Origin: Helichrysum umbraculigerum
Lineage: Eukaryota > Streptophyta > Magnoliopsida > Asterales > Asteraceae
NCBI GenBank assembly: GCA_949592205.1
Contig: CATIUR010000004.1
Coordinates: 85,287,337 to 85,351,336 of the forward strand
DNA: 64,000 bases
Reading direction: 5' to 3'
Shown: positions 21,527 through 33,974 of the stretch, piece by piece
Layout of the letters: each line of letters opens with the position of its first letter
Numbering within the stretch: position 1 is the stretch's first letter
Made by a program: the position numbers and the translations under genes
Notes under the pieces: generated by a model
The model's input: the letters and a program-made list of their open reading frames with translations, nothing else
Databases searched by the model: none
Told to the model about the DNA's origin: nothing

Positions 21527-24460
21527 CTGTAATCAATAGAATAAGACTCATAAATGATGCATTAAAAACTCCCAGAATAAATTGTTATGAATTGTTTGAA
21601 CAGATGTTACATATTGCCAATTTACATAAATAAAGAAGGTTCACAAAAAGAAAGAAAGATCCAACATACCTGAAAATTATCAAAAGGAGTTACCTTGTCT
21701 AGTATAAGAGCCAAAATTTGGAATCCATTGATTAAGTACACCCTCAGACTTCACATAGCCACATTCGGTTGATATTGTCTTTCACATAGCCATAACCCCG
21801 ACCATCTTATCCTAGTAACCATTTCTTAACTTTCTCTCGATTTCAGCAACTTGGAAATCTCAAAAGTTGTCCATACAGATCACTGATGGTTCTGTAAATA
21901 AGGCATTAGTACTTATTGCATAAATATATATACATATTAAAATGAAAATCCTGACTTGCCAGATGTATAGCTCACAGTTCATTTGAATTTCCAGAGGGAA
22001 ATCGTTGGCAGTATCAGTCGTTTAAGACCACTTCCTTGAATATCTCTGATGAATAAGAAAATGGTGAAAGCTATCAAAATTGCAGATGATTAAAAAATCG
22101 AGTTAAAAAAAATAGAGATATAATCCATGAATTAGTTGAGTAAGAAAATAACATGCACCAAATGTAACAGTTTAAAAACAACAAACGCAGACTTCAAATC
22201 TGAAATCAAACCAATTTTATAGCGTGGGGATTATTGATAGGTTAACTTAGTCGGTCCTTTCAACAAAGAAACCTGTTGAGCAATGAGGAAAAACTGAGAA
22301 AATATGAGTTGGAGATCAGTGTTGTTGATGGTTAACTAAAAGATAGGAGTAAGATTTAGGAGAATCTGAACATGGGTGAGTGGTCCATGGACTGGTACCT
22401 GTTACAGACGGTTTTATGTAGGATAAAGTGCGAAAAGTTTTTGAACTGAAGATAGGAAAAAGAGAAGCCGCCACATAAGACAACCTTCCTTAAGAACCAG
22501 TTAAGAATTGACATGTAGCTCACTAAACCTTCTTTTTAGATAGGTGTAGAGATTTGCTGTACATCAAATTACCAACCCATTACCCAACCAGGCCATTTAT
22601 TTCCCATACGAAAAAAATCAAATATTAACGATATGCCAATATGTTAGACAGTGTAGTCCATTAAACCTTATATTTTAAATGCCACGAAAGTAAGCAAAGA
22701 AGTTGGTTAGAAAAAGATTCATTAAAAACCTACATGAGTGAAAACGCCTACGATTCTGAATACTGGGTGTTCTTGACTCCTTCCATGCAAAAAGATGTTG
22801 AAGCAGAGACAATTGATAGTAATGTATCCTATAAACCCTAATTTTAGATCAAAACAAATTGAAAGAATGATAATCTACATAGATAAAAATAAAAGAAAAA
22901 GATTCACGTATAATATATTACCATGAATCTAAAATGGATGTATCAATAATCGTATTATGTAAACATATATTTCACAAACATTTCATCAAACACCTTTGGT
23001 GCATACTAAATATCATGTAGCTAAATGGATAATATAGAAGATGTACCTGATCAAGCAATGAACATACAGGATTACATGGGTATTTAGTAATTAGAAGAAA
23101 AGTCACACATGAATATAAAAGGACTATCATATAAGGAGCAAACATTAAGCAATTTATGAAACAATTGAATACTTCGGTTGTCATGCTCTCCTTCATCACA
23201 GATAGTGAGAGCAAATCAAGCAAGTAGTAATTATAGGATACCTTTGTGTTTCACATTGATCAAACACATAGCCAACTACTAATTTAGCAAGAATCATCTT
23301 CAATCGAACTAAAGTCGCTTGTACCTATACAGTGCGACACCAAAAAATACCCAAACTCAGAAATTGTATGGATCTGATTGCTCGGAGATCACTCCATTCC
23401 GGTGATTTTCGCCGCGTTTCGAGTTGCATCGACATAGGTTTCGAGTTTTTGCCGGCTTTGTTTTTGCTGTCGACAAACATAGGTTTTCTTTTTTATTTTG
23501 GCAATATTTTTCTCACGGCAATTCATAAGTTGATTTTTTTTTTTTTTTTTGACATATTTAATTAATTGATTTGGAATTAAGTTTGTGGGGTAATTTAGTC
23601 TTTAATCCAATCCTAATCCACTATTTAGGTTGTCAAAATTGTTAATCTTAATCAATGGTTATAATTTAAAGTACTAATCCATTGAATGGTTAGGATTAAT
23701 TTATATGGGTCTATTTGTATAATGACAACCTTATTAGCACTTTGTTATAATATATACAAGAGATTAGATATTTGATTACATCAACAACTTTTCCTTATAT
23801 TATATTTAAGAATTTTATTTAAAAACGAAAAGAAAAATGTTATACGCATCTCGTTGTTTCGTTTACACAAATACTTTATAGAGTTCTAAATTCACTATTT
23901 TAGGGCTCTCATTTTGAGATTTCGCACACAGCCTACGAAAACTCGAGGCCGACCCTAGGCAGAATGGTTGCTAATGACTTTGAAAAAGGAAGGACAACCT
24001 TCTTTTGGCTCAAACTTGCTACCAATTGCCATTACCCTTATTTTCAAATGGCAAAGTAAAACTCCATTTTATCATGATATTTAAGGGGAAATATCACTAT
24101 TTTATCATTTTATCATTAAGGTGCTGTTTATTTTTTTAAGAGGTTTTTATCTGAAATGAATATTCAAATGTGATTCTAAAGTTTGAAACTGAATCATTTA
24201 ACACTATTTGCTTTTATAATTTAAATAACATCTGAATGCCTTTGATCATTAAGAAACTAAATTGTGTTTTTATTTAAAAAAAACTTACAAAATATAATAT
24301 AAAAGCCATGTTATTATTAAGCACATCTACATAAATTTTCTTCAAACGAACATTATCAATAATTTAGTTGTCTAGTTTTTCAATTAAACCTTTCAAATTT
24401 TCCGTTTGGAATTTTCTTGATGGATATGAGGTTTAATTTCAAAAACAATTATTAACTGCA
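21527..24460. other. AT-rich DNA, no intact gene recognised
   Basis: Several short open frames on both strands (for example 22972-23223 minus and 23332-23565 plus) lack recognisable domains or codon bias. From about 24117 the sequence resembles the left end of the hAT-type MITE seen at 26763 (an AGGTG...GTTT-like start followed by AAGAGGTTTT), but I could not locate its right end. Confidence 0.45.
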
Positions 24461-26417
24461 TGAAACGCCTTGATTTCTTATTATTATTATTTTTTTAAGT
24501 AAACTCGTTTTGCATTGGTCTCATTAAATTCCACATTTAATTGTTACAAAAATCAAAATGAATACATCTATGACACATTTCACTAAAATCATAATCTTTT
24601 GGGAAATTTATACAATGGTAATTCAAAACGACAATTCAAAAGAACAAGAAGCTTGTCTAATAACATTACAAGCTTCAATCCACGCTACCTCCTTGTAATC
24701 ACATTTCATCCAATTGGTTCAACCGAACCAAGCACCTACAACGTAAAACCACTGAAACGAGTAAGCATAAAGCTTAGTGAGTATACAAGCAATTAAATGA
24801 ATAATTCACCACAAGCACCAACATGATACAATTATCAAATAATCACTTATCTCTTTTAATAGATACTATTGAGCAACTGTAGAGATTTCTCCATATTTCG
24901 TACGGATTCGCGGTCCAATAGATACAAGTAAGCATGACTCCAAATCACATCAGAATAAATACCAAGCTTAATAGATATCGGGTAGTGCCAAGCACTTATT
25001 TCGTAATAATCATTTATTTCATAACAATCAAATCTCTACAATACTCAATTCACATAATTCATATAATTCCATCTTAATTCCAAATAACTCAACAACTAGC
25101 AACAATTAACAACAATGGTCAACAACAAATATCAACTTAAGATTCGAGATATGATACAACGTAAGAACAATCACGAGAAACCACTATAAGAAACAAACAA
25201 TATTCCAAACGATTGTATGAACCTCTTGCTCGTAAGCAATCCGGAGCATACAATCATTACTCATTTAATCCTCGTATCACTCACCTTTGCTTTTAAGGTA
25301 ATTGCATGATTTCCCACATAATTAGCAAAGTCACCATTCTTGATCACCTAATATATACATATAAATACAATAACACATTTAACAACTAGTAATCATCATA
25401 ATCAATACATCAACATTATCAATCCATCCCCCTTTTTGGATTGATCATACTACACAAAATCCCTTATTTTATAATTCCCTTTATTTCACTATTTCATTAT
25501 TTACATAACTACTTTACAGATTACATCTTATCATAAATCAAGATTCATCATAAACTAATCCAAAGTTATGAGAAATCACCATAATCATCATTAATTCATT
25601 AAATTCATTATTTCATTAATTAAGCCATAACCATGCATGACTTAAACATCTCTATATTACTTCAATTACCATTAAAACAACACTTGTATCATATTTCAAT
25701 CATCACTAATGATCATCATGATCATTTATCCACTTAATCATAATCACTCTCATGATCATAATCAATCCCATTTGCTTAACCTCTTTATTCAATATTTCAA
25801 TTTTCATTAATAATATTCCAACAACATTTGTAATCACTAATTAAGGTGTATTAACACCAAAACATATCCATATGATCAAAATCCACTTTGATCATTAATC
25901 CTATAATTCAATTAATCCATTTTTCGATCAAATTCATGTTACTCATCATCATAAACACACTTATACTTTACTAATTCATCATAATACACTTCAATTTCAA
26001 CCTAGAAACCATTAATCATTCATATTATTCAAAACCCTCATGAAACCCTAAGTTTTAAAACAAAATTAAACAAGAATCGTTATTACCTCAAGCTTAGAAT
26101 GATTAACTGATGATGAATTCATGTTATCTAGCTCCAATTTCATGTTAGGTGTTGATTTCAGTTTAGGGTTTTAGGTTCCTGGACTCCTCCATCGCGATCT
26201 CTCTATTTCTGGAACTTCCTGAGTTTTAAAAATGAAATGTACATGTGTGTAGGATTAGATATATGTAGGTTAATTTTACTCCCCGTGATAATCATTGTCT
26301 GAAACTTTAAAACTAACTTACAATTATTACTATTTTATTTCACCTAAAGTAATAATACTTTAAAGCAATTACTATTACATTATTCACAAAATTACTTTTG
26401 AAATTTGGGATGTTACA
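24461..26417 (-). mobile_element. Solo LTR, TSD CTGCA
   Basis: A 1957-bp unit starting TGAAACGCC and ending GATGTTACA, flanked by the 5-bp duplication CTGCA (24456-24460 and 26418-26422). Read on the minus strand it starts TGTAACATCCC and ends GGCGTTTCA, the usual termini of gypsy LTRs in plants. There is no internal region, PBS or second LTR, so it is a product of LTR-LTR recombination. It contains short hairpins such as AGTGC/GCACT near 24988. Confidence 0.85.
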
Positions 26418-26422
26418 CTGCA

Positions 26423-26762
26423 CCTCTAGGATGTTATCGAAAACGAAGAGAAACAACCATAAGAATGAATGGCTCTAATTAATGTTTTTTACTGCTTGAA
26501 TATAACAAAATGAAAATTCACCCTTTTCACTTCATCTACCATGAGAATACATATGCAGCAGATGGCTAATCTTCTCCTTCTTCTTCTTTCACGTTAGATT
26601 TTGAATACAAGAAAATATGAATCCAAGCAAAGAAGTGGCGCACACATATCCCCTTTCAAAGATATGATATTCAATTGTCCACCTTAAAAATTAAATCAGC
26701 AGCCACTTCTAAAACACCCTCGTACTTGTTACACTATATGTTTACAGGGAAGAGTGGGTTGT
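26423..26762. other. Intergenic DNA, nothing recognised
   Basis: AT-rich, including a TTCTTCTTCT tract at about 26573-26590. No gene or transposon terminus is supported. Confidence 0.5.
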
Positions 26763-27639
26763 TAGGTTATGTTTGCTTTCATAGATTTTAAGAGGTTTTC
26801 AGAGAGTGTTTTGAATCTGAAATGGTTGGGGTTTTTTTAGACTTAAAAGCTCTGAATGATAAACAAAAAACAAACTGTCTGAATCTGAAAAATCTCTGAC
26901 CGAATCTGTAACACCCGGTCAAAAAGTCAATTTTCGCGCCAAATTTAAACTTCAAATAATGGTATTTTTATATGCGATTATACCAAAGTAATCAAAAATT
27001 TTATATATAATTATATAAATAATACTCAATGATTATTTAATAATCACAATTGAAAGAATCTGAAAGCACTCAGAAACCAAGTTACATTTTTGTAACTCAC
27101 GCGAAATATTTTTATCAGAAATATTTACAAAATTATATAAGCAAAATTATAAATTTAAAATATTAAATTTATATTACGATCGGGTACAAAAACACGGGCT
27201 ATTAACGCAACAATTGGGGACAACCAACCCCTACCAAAAGTGAAGGCCGGCCTCCTCCCCACCCCATTTTTTTTATGTTTTATTTTCCCTCACCAAACAC
27301 ACATTCTCTATCTCTATCTCATCTCTTTTTCTCTCAAATCATCAAACAACAACAACCTCACCAACACCATTTTCGGAATCAGAATCATCATCATCATCAG
27401 GAACAACAACAAGAGCTGCATCATCATCATCTTCTCATTTTCATCATCTCCATTTTCATCAAAAGTAAGGATTTACTCACTCTCTCTCTAGAAATCGTTT
27501 CTCTCTCTAGAAATTACTTAGATTACTTAGCAATACATGTTAGTAACTTTTTATAACATCAAAACGCCCAAAAATCGAACCAAAACTCGATTTGAAGCTT
27601 GAAATCGACGAACAGGTCGTGATGTCGCATCTTGCCCAA

Positions 27640-27880
27640 AAACAGTGTTGCGACATTGTCAATGTCGCACCAAACGTCGCAGCTCAATGTCGCAAAAATA
27701 CCACGATGTCGCCTGGTGCGACGTCAGCCACAATGTCGCATGAAATTGTGAATGTCGCACATAGCGACGTCGACCCTTATGTCGTACTAGACCCTGATGT
27801 CGCATATAGCGACGTAGACTCCAACGTCGCAGTTCATCGCACTGCGACAGAAGCCCCAACGTCGCACCCAATGTCGCAGG
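27640..27880. repeat. GCGACATT/GCGACGT palindrome cluster (solo LTR)
   Basis: About a dozen copies of ATGTCGC or GCGACAT and GCGACGT/ACGTCGC in both orientations, including GCGACATT, loop GTC, AATGTCGC near 27650. It sits about 0.7-1.0 kb into the LTR, after a CT-rich tract (27260-27500). This is the same relative position as the GCGACACTT cluster of element B. Confidence 0.75.
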
Positions 27881-28023
27881 TCACAGAACCTTCAAAAACC
27901 TATGTTTCTCACTAAGTGTCGAGACCAAATTTTACCACTTGATTTTATTCCAAATTAGGATTTCGGATGCGTTTTTATTAAAGCAATGTAATAGAAATAA
28001 AATTTTTCCAAGCTGACCTGGCA

Positions 28024-28125
28024 GCTCGACCCCAGCTAGGGGCTCTGCCCCTTGGACCCCGCCAGGGGTTGCCACCCCTTGGACCCCACTACCAGAGGCG
28101 CTGCCCCCGGACCCCCGTACACGGT
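28024..28125. repeat. GC-rich GGACCCC/GGGGC repeat block
   Basis: About three imperfect units built from the words GGGGCTCTGCCCC, TTGGACCCC and GCTGCCCCCGGACCCC. It is strongly GC-rich in an AT-rich LTR and largely self-complementary. I do not assign a function. Confidence 0.7.
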
Positions 28126-28940
28126 TTCCAAACCTGAACAACAAATGTATACTTACACAAATCGCTTAGACAAACTGATTTGTCTCTTACTTATATGACC
28201 TCACGTGTTTAGGACACTAGGAGGTTACCCATCGGATGACACGCGTATCTTAGGATCGCTGACAACTCACAGGTGAGTTCATAGCCCCACTCTTTCAACT
28301 GTTTTATTGTTTTTGGGGTGAGACGCATGCTCAATTACTGTTTTTGAATTATAACAATAAACTTTTATAATTCACAATTATCTATATTACTGTTATGTAA
28401 TACGAAATGTGTAATACTTAGGAATTACAACCTTAATATTGTTGTGCGACAATATCACGACTTAACCTAGATAGGTTACCATTGTGCGTTAATAGATTGT
28501 TGGACAATGATTACCATGACATAACTTGATTAAGTTATCACTATTCAATGACCATATTGTCGCGGGACAATACTATTACATATACTAGAACTGGTTAGTT
28601 CTACCCGCATGACAACGACTAGACTTTTACAGGATTAGTTTCCCTTTTAGGAACTAAAACTATCGACACACTCCACGAACATTAGAATGGAAACTGGACT
28701 TAAGTGAACATTTTCCCGAGACCCCAATATACTTGCTAGGCTTAAGGCTAGGAATATACAATAGTATCATACGTTAGTATAGATTCCTTATACTAATACA
28801 ACTCAACTAGGTGATGAGTATTTATACCTAGGTTCAATGCACTACTTAATATCTAAGTATTTGTTTATACATATTTAGATACAATAAATCACTTACATGC
28901 GTGGCATGACACTTTGTAAATTGTGTTTGTTGTTTGACTT

Positions 28941-28941
<1 letters not shown>

Positions 28942-29000
<59 letters not shown>
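28942..29000. repeat. (TA)n microsatellite in solo LTR
   Basis: About 29 TA units. Element B has a TA repeat at the corresponding place in its LTRs. Confidence 0.95.
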
Positions 29001-29002
<2 letters not shown>

Positions 29003-29864
29003 ACATACTCGTACATCATCTTGAACACTTGGTGCTATTTGCAATATCACATATGTATATTAGTATACATACAATTATACAAACACAACTATTCAAGTCG
29101 GACTCGTCGTAGTACGGTCGGCTCAATCAATCAAGTCGGGCATGTCGTAGCACTGCTGGCTCAATTACAAACTTTGTTTGCGAGCAATTCGGTCGATGCC
29201 TTATGGTGTAACACCCGGTCAAAAAGTCAAATTTTCGAGCCGAATTTAAACTTCAAATAGATGATTTAACTTTTATTCCCAATTAGTATTTTTATAAAAT
29301 ACTTTCATTAGAAAACATTTTTAAAATAAAATAAATAAGATTTTATTTTATATTATAACTGGACAAATAAAACACGGGTATTTTGTACTGTGGTTGAAGA
29401 CCACAGTCCACGCACTGGGGATCTGTGTTGGATAAAACCCCCTCCCCTCCCCACTTTCACCTCATTTTCTTCTTCTATTTTTTTTTCATCTCTTTCTTTT
29501 TCTCCCTTTCTCTCATCACCAACAAACAACAACAACAACTAACCACCACCACCACCGACCGCCGCCGCCGATCACCACAACCGTCGCCACCATCATCATC
29601 TTCGGAGTCATCATCATCAACAACAAGCATCATCATCACCATCTTCATCTTCATCACCAAAATCACCATTTTCATCTCAAAACATCGAATCTTCGAATCG
29701 TAAGGATTTCTTCCACTTTTATTTGTTATTTAGTGATAAAAACACTTAATATAACATGTATTGGTATTATAACAACTAGATTTGGTCAAAAACGAGTTAG
29801 ATCTTGATTTTGGGTGAAAACCCGTCGAGCAGTTGGGAGTGTCGCCCACAACCCAAAAACAGTG

Positions 29865-30213
29865 TAGCGACACTTCCTAAGTGTCGCTATGTCAACAAGT
29901 CGCCCTTATAGCGACACTACCTGAGTGCCGCTAAAACAATTATACCGTCACTTCTATAGTGACGCAATCATAACTATCGGCAGAAACATGCGACACTTCA
30001 TAAGTGTCGCTATCTTCAGTAGAAACCACAACTTTCGGTAGAAACGAATACCGTCACTAGTCTTCTGCGTCACTTGATAAGTGACGCTATATGCGTCACT
30101 AACCCGATAGCGACACTTCTGAAGTGTCGCTAAATGTCAGAAATTTCCTATCTTTTGAGTCACTAGCCTAGTGACGCCCTGAATCAACCAGTGACGCATG
30201 AAGTGTCGCTATT
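29865..30213. repeat. GCGACACTT hairpin cluster (element B 5' LTR)
   Basis: Hairpins with 3-5 nt loops: TAGCGACACTT (29865, 11 bp, loop CCT); TAGCGACACT (29909, one mismatch); CGTCACT (29946); GCGACACTT (29990, loop CAT); GCGTCACTT (30067, loop GAT); TAGCGACACTT (30108, 11 bp, loop CTG); GTCACTA (30159, loop GCC). The GAC-to-GTC and CTT-to-CTA changes are matched on the opposite arm. Loops vary freely while stems are kept. The copy in the 3' LTR is at 36122-36470. Confidence 0.92.
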
Positions 30214-31182
30214 ATCAGTTTTTAGACCAAAAACTCATTTTTAAGGTACCAAACTTATCCGGAAACGTATACGCAACTTATATATGAACCGAGACACGTT
30301 TATATACACTTTTTATACGAAAACAACTTAATTATATTTTCTAAATATAATTTCAATACGAGACAAACGACACGCAATTTCTTTACGAAGTTCAAACGTA
30401 AAGATACAACAAACACGTCAAGTACAAACAACCCTAATAAATAACAAACTTGGATGATTTATATAAATATCCATTCACTTATACGAAATCTCACGTGTTT
30501 AGGACACTAGGAGATTATTATCGATACGATTCGCTGCATTAGGACGCTAGCTCCTCAGGTGAGTTTCATAGCCCCACTCTTTCAACTGTTTTACTGTTTT
30601 TGGGGTGAAACACATGCTCAACAACTGTTTTCGAATTATATTAATAAATCTTTTATAAGTCACAATTAATTGTATTACTGTATGTAATACAAATGTGTAA
30701 TACTTAGGAATTACACCCAACACATCATTTTGGAACAATATCAAGACCTAACCTAGATAGGTCACAATCGTACACTATCAAATTGTTGGAAAACAATTAC
30801 CTAGACATAACTTGATATAGTTAGTACTATTCATTGGCCATATTGTCGCTGGACAATATTATCAAATACATTAGAACTAGTTAGTTCTACCTACACTAGA
30901 CGATATATATATATTTACAGGGTTAGTTTCTCTTCTAGGAACTAATATCGCCAATACAATTCAGAAACTCAATATACTTGCTAGGCTTTAGGCTAGGAGT
31001 ATACAAAAGTTTCGGACATTAGTATAGATTCCTCATACTAATACAACCTAACTAGGTGATGAGTTTTCATACCTAGGTACAATGTGCTACTTAATATCTA
31101 AATATCTGCTTATACATATTTAGATACAAACAACTAGTTTCATGCGTGGCATGATTGTTACCTGTGATAGTATTTCGATAAT

Positions 31183-31253
<71 letters not shown>

Positions 31254-31553
31254 CTATATATATATATATTTCTACATGCTCGTGTATTATTTGGGGCACT
31301 TGGTGCTGTTTTCAACATCACTTACGTACCTTAATATACATATAATTATACAAACACAAGTACTCAAGTCGGACGCGTCGTGGTACGGTCGACTCTTATT
31401 TGCAATAGCTAGTATGTCGTAGTACTGCTGGCTCTACATATCAACTATGCTTTCGAGCACTTCATAAACGATGCAGCGGTATTTCAGCTGGCACAAAACG
31501 ATACCACGGTAAAGTGGGTACAAAACGATGCCACGGTATTGCAGTGGGCACAA

Positions 31554-31782
31554 CTTCAATCAAACAAGTAGTTGTAACTTGTATAACTTCAATCAAACAA
31601 GTCGTTGTAACTTGTATAAATTCAATCAAACAAGTCGTTGTAACTTGTATAAATTCAATCAAACAAGTCGTTGTAACTTGTATAAATTCAATCAAACAAG
31701 TCGTTGTAACTTGTATCAATTTAAATCAAACAAGTCGTTGTAACTTGTATCAATTTAAGACAAACAAGTCTAAGTTACTTGT
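31554..31782. repeat. 33-bp tandem repeat with hairpin, element B LTR
   Basis: About six units of TTCAATCAAACAAGTCGTTG followed by TAACTTGTATAAA. Each unit holds the stem ACAAGT/ACTTGT around a 7-nt loop CGTTGTA. The first copy's loop is AGTTGTA and the last is CTAAGTT with the stem intact. The matching array in the 3' LTR is at 37767-37995. Confidence 0.88.
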
Positions 31783-32336
31783 AACAATGCAACCAACCAA
31801 ATCGGGGTATTTTGGACATTAAGTTAGACAAACAATTTCAATGGTAGACTTACAATTCAAACTAGTAGGTATAGAATACCTCGATTAGACTTTTACACAT
31901 TGGTATTACAAACTTCAACGTATTATATATCAAAAATCACTGATTTTGGAAACAACTTTACAAAACATAAATTGTTTTATTATTTTATGTTCTCAACTAA
32001 CCATCCTATGAACTCACCAGCTTTATAGCTGACCTGTTTTAGCATGTGTTCTCAGGTTGCCCAGCAGGATTAGGATTTCTTCAAGGCTTAATTAGCTCGA
32101 GTCGCATATTTTCAACAATTGGGACTACTCTGCATTTACTTTTCTATTTTCAAATTATGTATTTGGAATTTACTGTCAAACTCATAACGTTGTAAACGTT
32201 CTATTTTGGGAATGGTATAATTATTTTCAAATGTCTCATTTAGAGTCGTTCATTATGTATCTTATGCTGTGATATTTGATTTAGTGACACCCGACCCGAC
32301 AGCTTCCGCAAACCGAAATTTGAGGGTGTCACAGAT

Positions 32337-32349
32337 TGGTATCAGAGCC
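32337..32349 (+). other. Primer binding site of element B (initiator tRNA-Met)
   Basis: TGGTATCAGAGCC, 3 nt after the LTR end. Confidence 0.92.
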
Positions 32350-33974
32350 TAAGGTTTTAGTGAACTAGGTTGCATTTAGTGGGCCTAGACTATGACCGTT
32401 AGGCAGTATTCCTCGTTAGGTATGACTGGTTCAGGGATTACATCATACGAGTTTAATTTAACATAGCGTAGCTAACTATGTACAATTAAATAAAGATGAT
32501 GTAAGATCTGAAAGGGGTTATACTGAAACAGGAATGCGTAGTTGACTCTGATTGTTATGTGCTAGACATTCTAGGCTATTATATGTACTGTAGGTATATA
32601 TTAATAGGCCTTACACGTGTACTACTATTACATACCTATATATATAATAAGTATGTATATACAACAAAATTCCGCTGTACTATTATTTACTCGTGAAGAG
32701 GCACATCGTCGTCTTCTTGACTATCTCGACTCGACATTTTTCTCCTTATGTACGCATAGGAGGATATCACATATATCACTGAACCTCGGGAAGGAGGTAC
32801 AAACGCCATCAATGGGAATGGAAACCCGCACATGCTAAACCTTCACGAAACTTAAAACAAACTGACAACTTTTCAACTTTGACCATATGAATCACAATCG
32901 GATTAGTGTTGACTAAGTCTACAACAAAAATTATTTCGAATCACAATTTGATCATGTAGATCAATCAATTCAATACTTTAGTGCCTTGGCACTCACATTT
33001 TAGCCTTTGTGTTACAACTGAGAAATTCGAACTTCAAACACATTTTGGCCTTGGGGCTACAAATCAAACAACACATGGCACGTAGTGCTACGATTTCAAG
33101 GTATGTTAATACCACAACTTGAGCACGTTAGTGCAACCTTCATAGTACGTCGATACTACAATCATGGCATGTTGATGCCACACTCATAATACATGGGTAC
33201 TACAATTTCAATGCCGCAGGCACTTCATTACAGCACGTGGTGCTGCGTTTCATGGTACTTTGGTACTACAATTTCAAAACATTAGTATTTCAATTACTGT
33301 GCTGATAGCACTGCATTATAGCACTAGGTGCTACTACAATTATGCATGTAGGCTTGTTATAGTTACATGTACGACTTATATATATATACATTTACACTTG
33401 ACTCTTATTATGTACGTATACTTGTATAGTTACGTGTACACCATATATGTATATACTACCAATTAAGCATGTAATGCTTTAATCAATAAATACACAATGA
33501 TGTCACCACACACATGGGTTGTGTTGGTGGACCCTGCTTCAACACCACCGAGGACACTGTAGTTGTCACATACACAGGCATGAATGGCCGTACTATATTC
33601 TAGTACTACGATATAGTCCATTGGACTACTCACAACAACATAGTCTTGGATTGACTACATAGAAAACACAAATCGGTCATGGTACGACCGCACCTAGAAA
33701 CTACAACTCAACTGGTCACAACACTCGAAAAACATGAGATTCGTGATAACTTAACTAAAGAAAACTAGACAACGGTTACTTAAACTGTTGTACCAACAAT
33801 ACAAAAGGGCAGTGATACGCCTGCCACCTACAATATCAAAAACTTCAACGTCAAGGATCGTAGGATCCCGTGTATCATAAATTCCAACTCAAGTTAGCTA
33901 CTTATGTCATTGTAATAATCAGCATCCTTGATTAAAGATCTCACACTTTGTCATTTCATTCTTGTTCAAGAATC
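32350..33974 (+). other. Leader of element B: D-like 5' segment and hairpin array
   Basis: The first part (to about 32520) is nearly identical to 51194-51362 in element D, although the LTRs differ. From 32948 to 33332 follows a run of short hairpins, each with its own stem: TTGATC (32948), AGTGCC (32980), GCAC (33078), GGTAT (33100), GCAC (33123), TAGTA (33143), TGGCAT (33165), TGCC (33212), CAGCAC (33231), GTGCT (33299) and TAGCAC (33319). Loops are mostly GTA, GTTA, GTTG, GTG, GAT or TAG. More lie at 33465 (AAGCAT), 33614 (TAGTCC), 33638 (TAGTC) and near 33677 (CGGTC). No conserved coding sequence. Confidence 0.8.

Larger units (their letters stand above)
29207..32333 (+). repeat. 5' LTR of element B
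   Basis: TGTAACACCCGG...GGGTGTCACA. Order: AT-rich U3; CT-rich then CCACC/CATCAT-rich tract (29430-29690); GCGACACTT hairpin cluster (29865-30213); a zone dense in small inverted repeats such as TTAGTATA/TATACTAA; a TA microsatellite (about 31190-31262); and a 33-bp tandem repeat (31554-31782). Confidence 0.93.

Noticed and set aside
28897..29112. Frames with long Tyr-Ile repeats (also at 31091-31345)
   Set aside because: Translations of TA microsatellites in LTRs.
29425..29703. Ser/Thr/Ile-rich frame in the element B LTR, repeated at 35640-35960
   Set aside because: Duplicated only because both LTRs carry it. CT-rich and CATCAT-rich leader sequence gives the composition.
31462..31822. Frames with repeated ITTCLIE or NQTSRCNLY units
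   Set aside because: Products of the 33-bp LTR repeat. All frames stay open because 33 is a multiple of three.
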